A DNA stretch of 64,000 nt from Gracilimonas mengyeensis (lineage in GTDB: Bacteria; Bacteroidota; Rhodothermia; Balneolales; Balneolaceae). The stretch covers positions 62,001 through 126,000 of the forward strand of contig NZ_FXTP01000006.1 of NCBI RefSeq assembly GCF_900182705.1, read 5' to 3'. Made by a program: the position numbers and the translations under genes. The notes under the pieces are model-generated. The model searched no databases. It had not been told where the DNA came from and worked only from the letters and a program-made list of their open reading frames with translations. Position 1 is the first letter of the stretch. Each line of letters opens with the position of its first letter. Below, one piece after another: positions 63,584 to 64,000 of the stretch.

Positions 63584-64000
63584 ATGAGCAATAAACACAC
63601 TATTCTGTTAGTAGAAGACGAGGAAGAATCCGGAGAAATGTTAGCCAACTTTCTGGAGTTGAATAACTACGATGTGCTCTGGGCCAAAGACGGCAAAAAA
63701 GCATTCGAATATATTGATGACAACGCCAATGATATTCATCTGGCGATATTGGACATCATGGTTCCTCATCACGATGGAAAAGAAATTTGTAAACAAATTC
63801 GTCAGCATCCGGTAATTTACGATATCCCTGTGCTTTTCCTTACCGCACGCGATGAAGAAAAAGACGAAATTGAAGGTCTCGAACTGGGCGCCGACGACTA
63901 CATTAAAAAACCTGCCAGCCTGAACCTGGTAAAGGCGCATGTGGAAACTCAACTCCGCCGGCGTTCTCCCGATAAAAGTAACTGGATTCAGTACGGTCAC
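63584..64000 (+). CDS. Response regulator, N-terminal receiver part (truncated by window end)
   Basis: The first 139 codons of a two-component regulator, open to the window end. Receiver motifs: ILLVEDEEESGEML (acidic pocket), AILDIMVPHHDGKE (phospho-acceptor Asp), VLFLTARDEEKDE and ADDYIKKPASLNLVKAHVETQLRRR. It could be a receiver-only protein, an OmpR-type regulator or a GGDEF/HATPase hybrid; the output part lies beyond the window. Confidence 0.9.
   Translation, partial: MSNKHTILLVEDEEESGEMLANFLELNNYDVLWAKDGKKAFEYIDDNANDIHLAILDIMVPHHDGKEICKQIRQHPVIYDIPVLFLTARDEEKDEIEGLELGADDYIKKPASLNLVKAHVETQLRRRSPDKSNWIQYGH

Overview
The window looks like chromosome from a Bacteroidota-type bacterium, most likely Balneolota (a Balneolaceae relative is my guess; nothing here proves the genus). 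The signs are -7 promoter boxes of the TAnnTTTG type (41643, 30771, 42344), an rpmB-rpmG-DUF4295 ribosomal operon, a FecI/FecR/STN-TonB receptor set, many Sec-dependent lipoproteins, and abundant palindromic intergenic repeats. Housekeeping genes are moderately GC-rich. One stretch at 12.3-13.6 kb is clearly AT-rich and looks acquired.

Layout. 0-9.4 kb: a metallo-beta-lactamase-fold hydrolase, small secreted proteins and two secreted-amidohydrolase operons, separated by several copies of two intergenic repeat families. 9.7-11.5 kb: an OmpR-type response regulator and its histidine kinase, translationally coupled. 11.5-15.5 kb: an accessory patch with a frameshifted glycine-zipper gene, an AT-rich two-gene module of unknown function (12288-13573), a lipoprotein, a methyltransferase 5' remnant, a MNT/HEPN toxin-antitoxin pair and an intact methyltransferase. 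15.7-24.4 kb: a likely metallophore-type locus. It has an SbnA-like amino-acid synthase fused to a large FAD/NAD(P)-binding domain, a Y4yA/SbnH-like PLP decarboxylase, then an ECF sigma factor, a FecR anti-sigma factor and a TonB-dependent receptor with a signalling domain. 25-32 kb: cell-envelope and metabolic genes (ArnT-like glycosyltransferase, GDP-mannose pyrophosphorylase, PhnP/RNase Z-like hydrolase, glutathione peroxidase, tRNA-Asp, a phospholipase C-like lipoprotein).

32.4-45.4 kb is the informational core: mnmG, rsmG with two parS-like sites, a WYL regulator, gyrB-gyrA (minus strand), rpmB-rpmG-DUF4295, a YqeY-like gene, cvpA-like gene, tyrS and an exonuclease III gene. The parS sites and the gid/gyr genes suggest an origin-proximal location. 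45.4-56.4 kb: MarR regulator, NYN/cold-shock RNase-like protein, a tandem duplication of a propeller-like lipoprotein gene whose first copy is frame-disrupted, a polysaccharide flippase, aat, a large zinc metalloprotease and an amino-acid:sodium symporter. 56.5-64 kb: an arylsulfotransferase-like lipoprotein, a dinB-family gene split by an IS3-type insertion whose 4-bp target duplication restores the frame on removal, marC, a GAF protein, a DUF4160/DUF2442 pair, a short-chain dehydrogenase and the start of a response regulator that runs off the window.

The two most interesting loci are the SbnA-FAD fusion/Y4yA/FecI-FecR-TonB cluster (a possible unrecognised metallophore route lacking SbnB) and the AT-rich pair at 12288-13573 beside a toxin-antitoxin module (a candidate defence system). 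All functional statements rest on reading sequence by eye; no database search was run.
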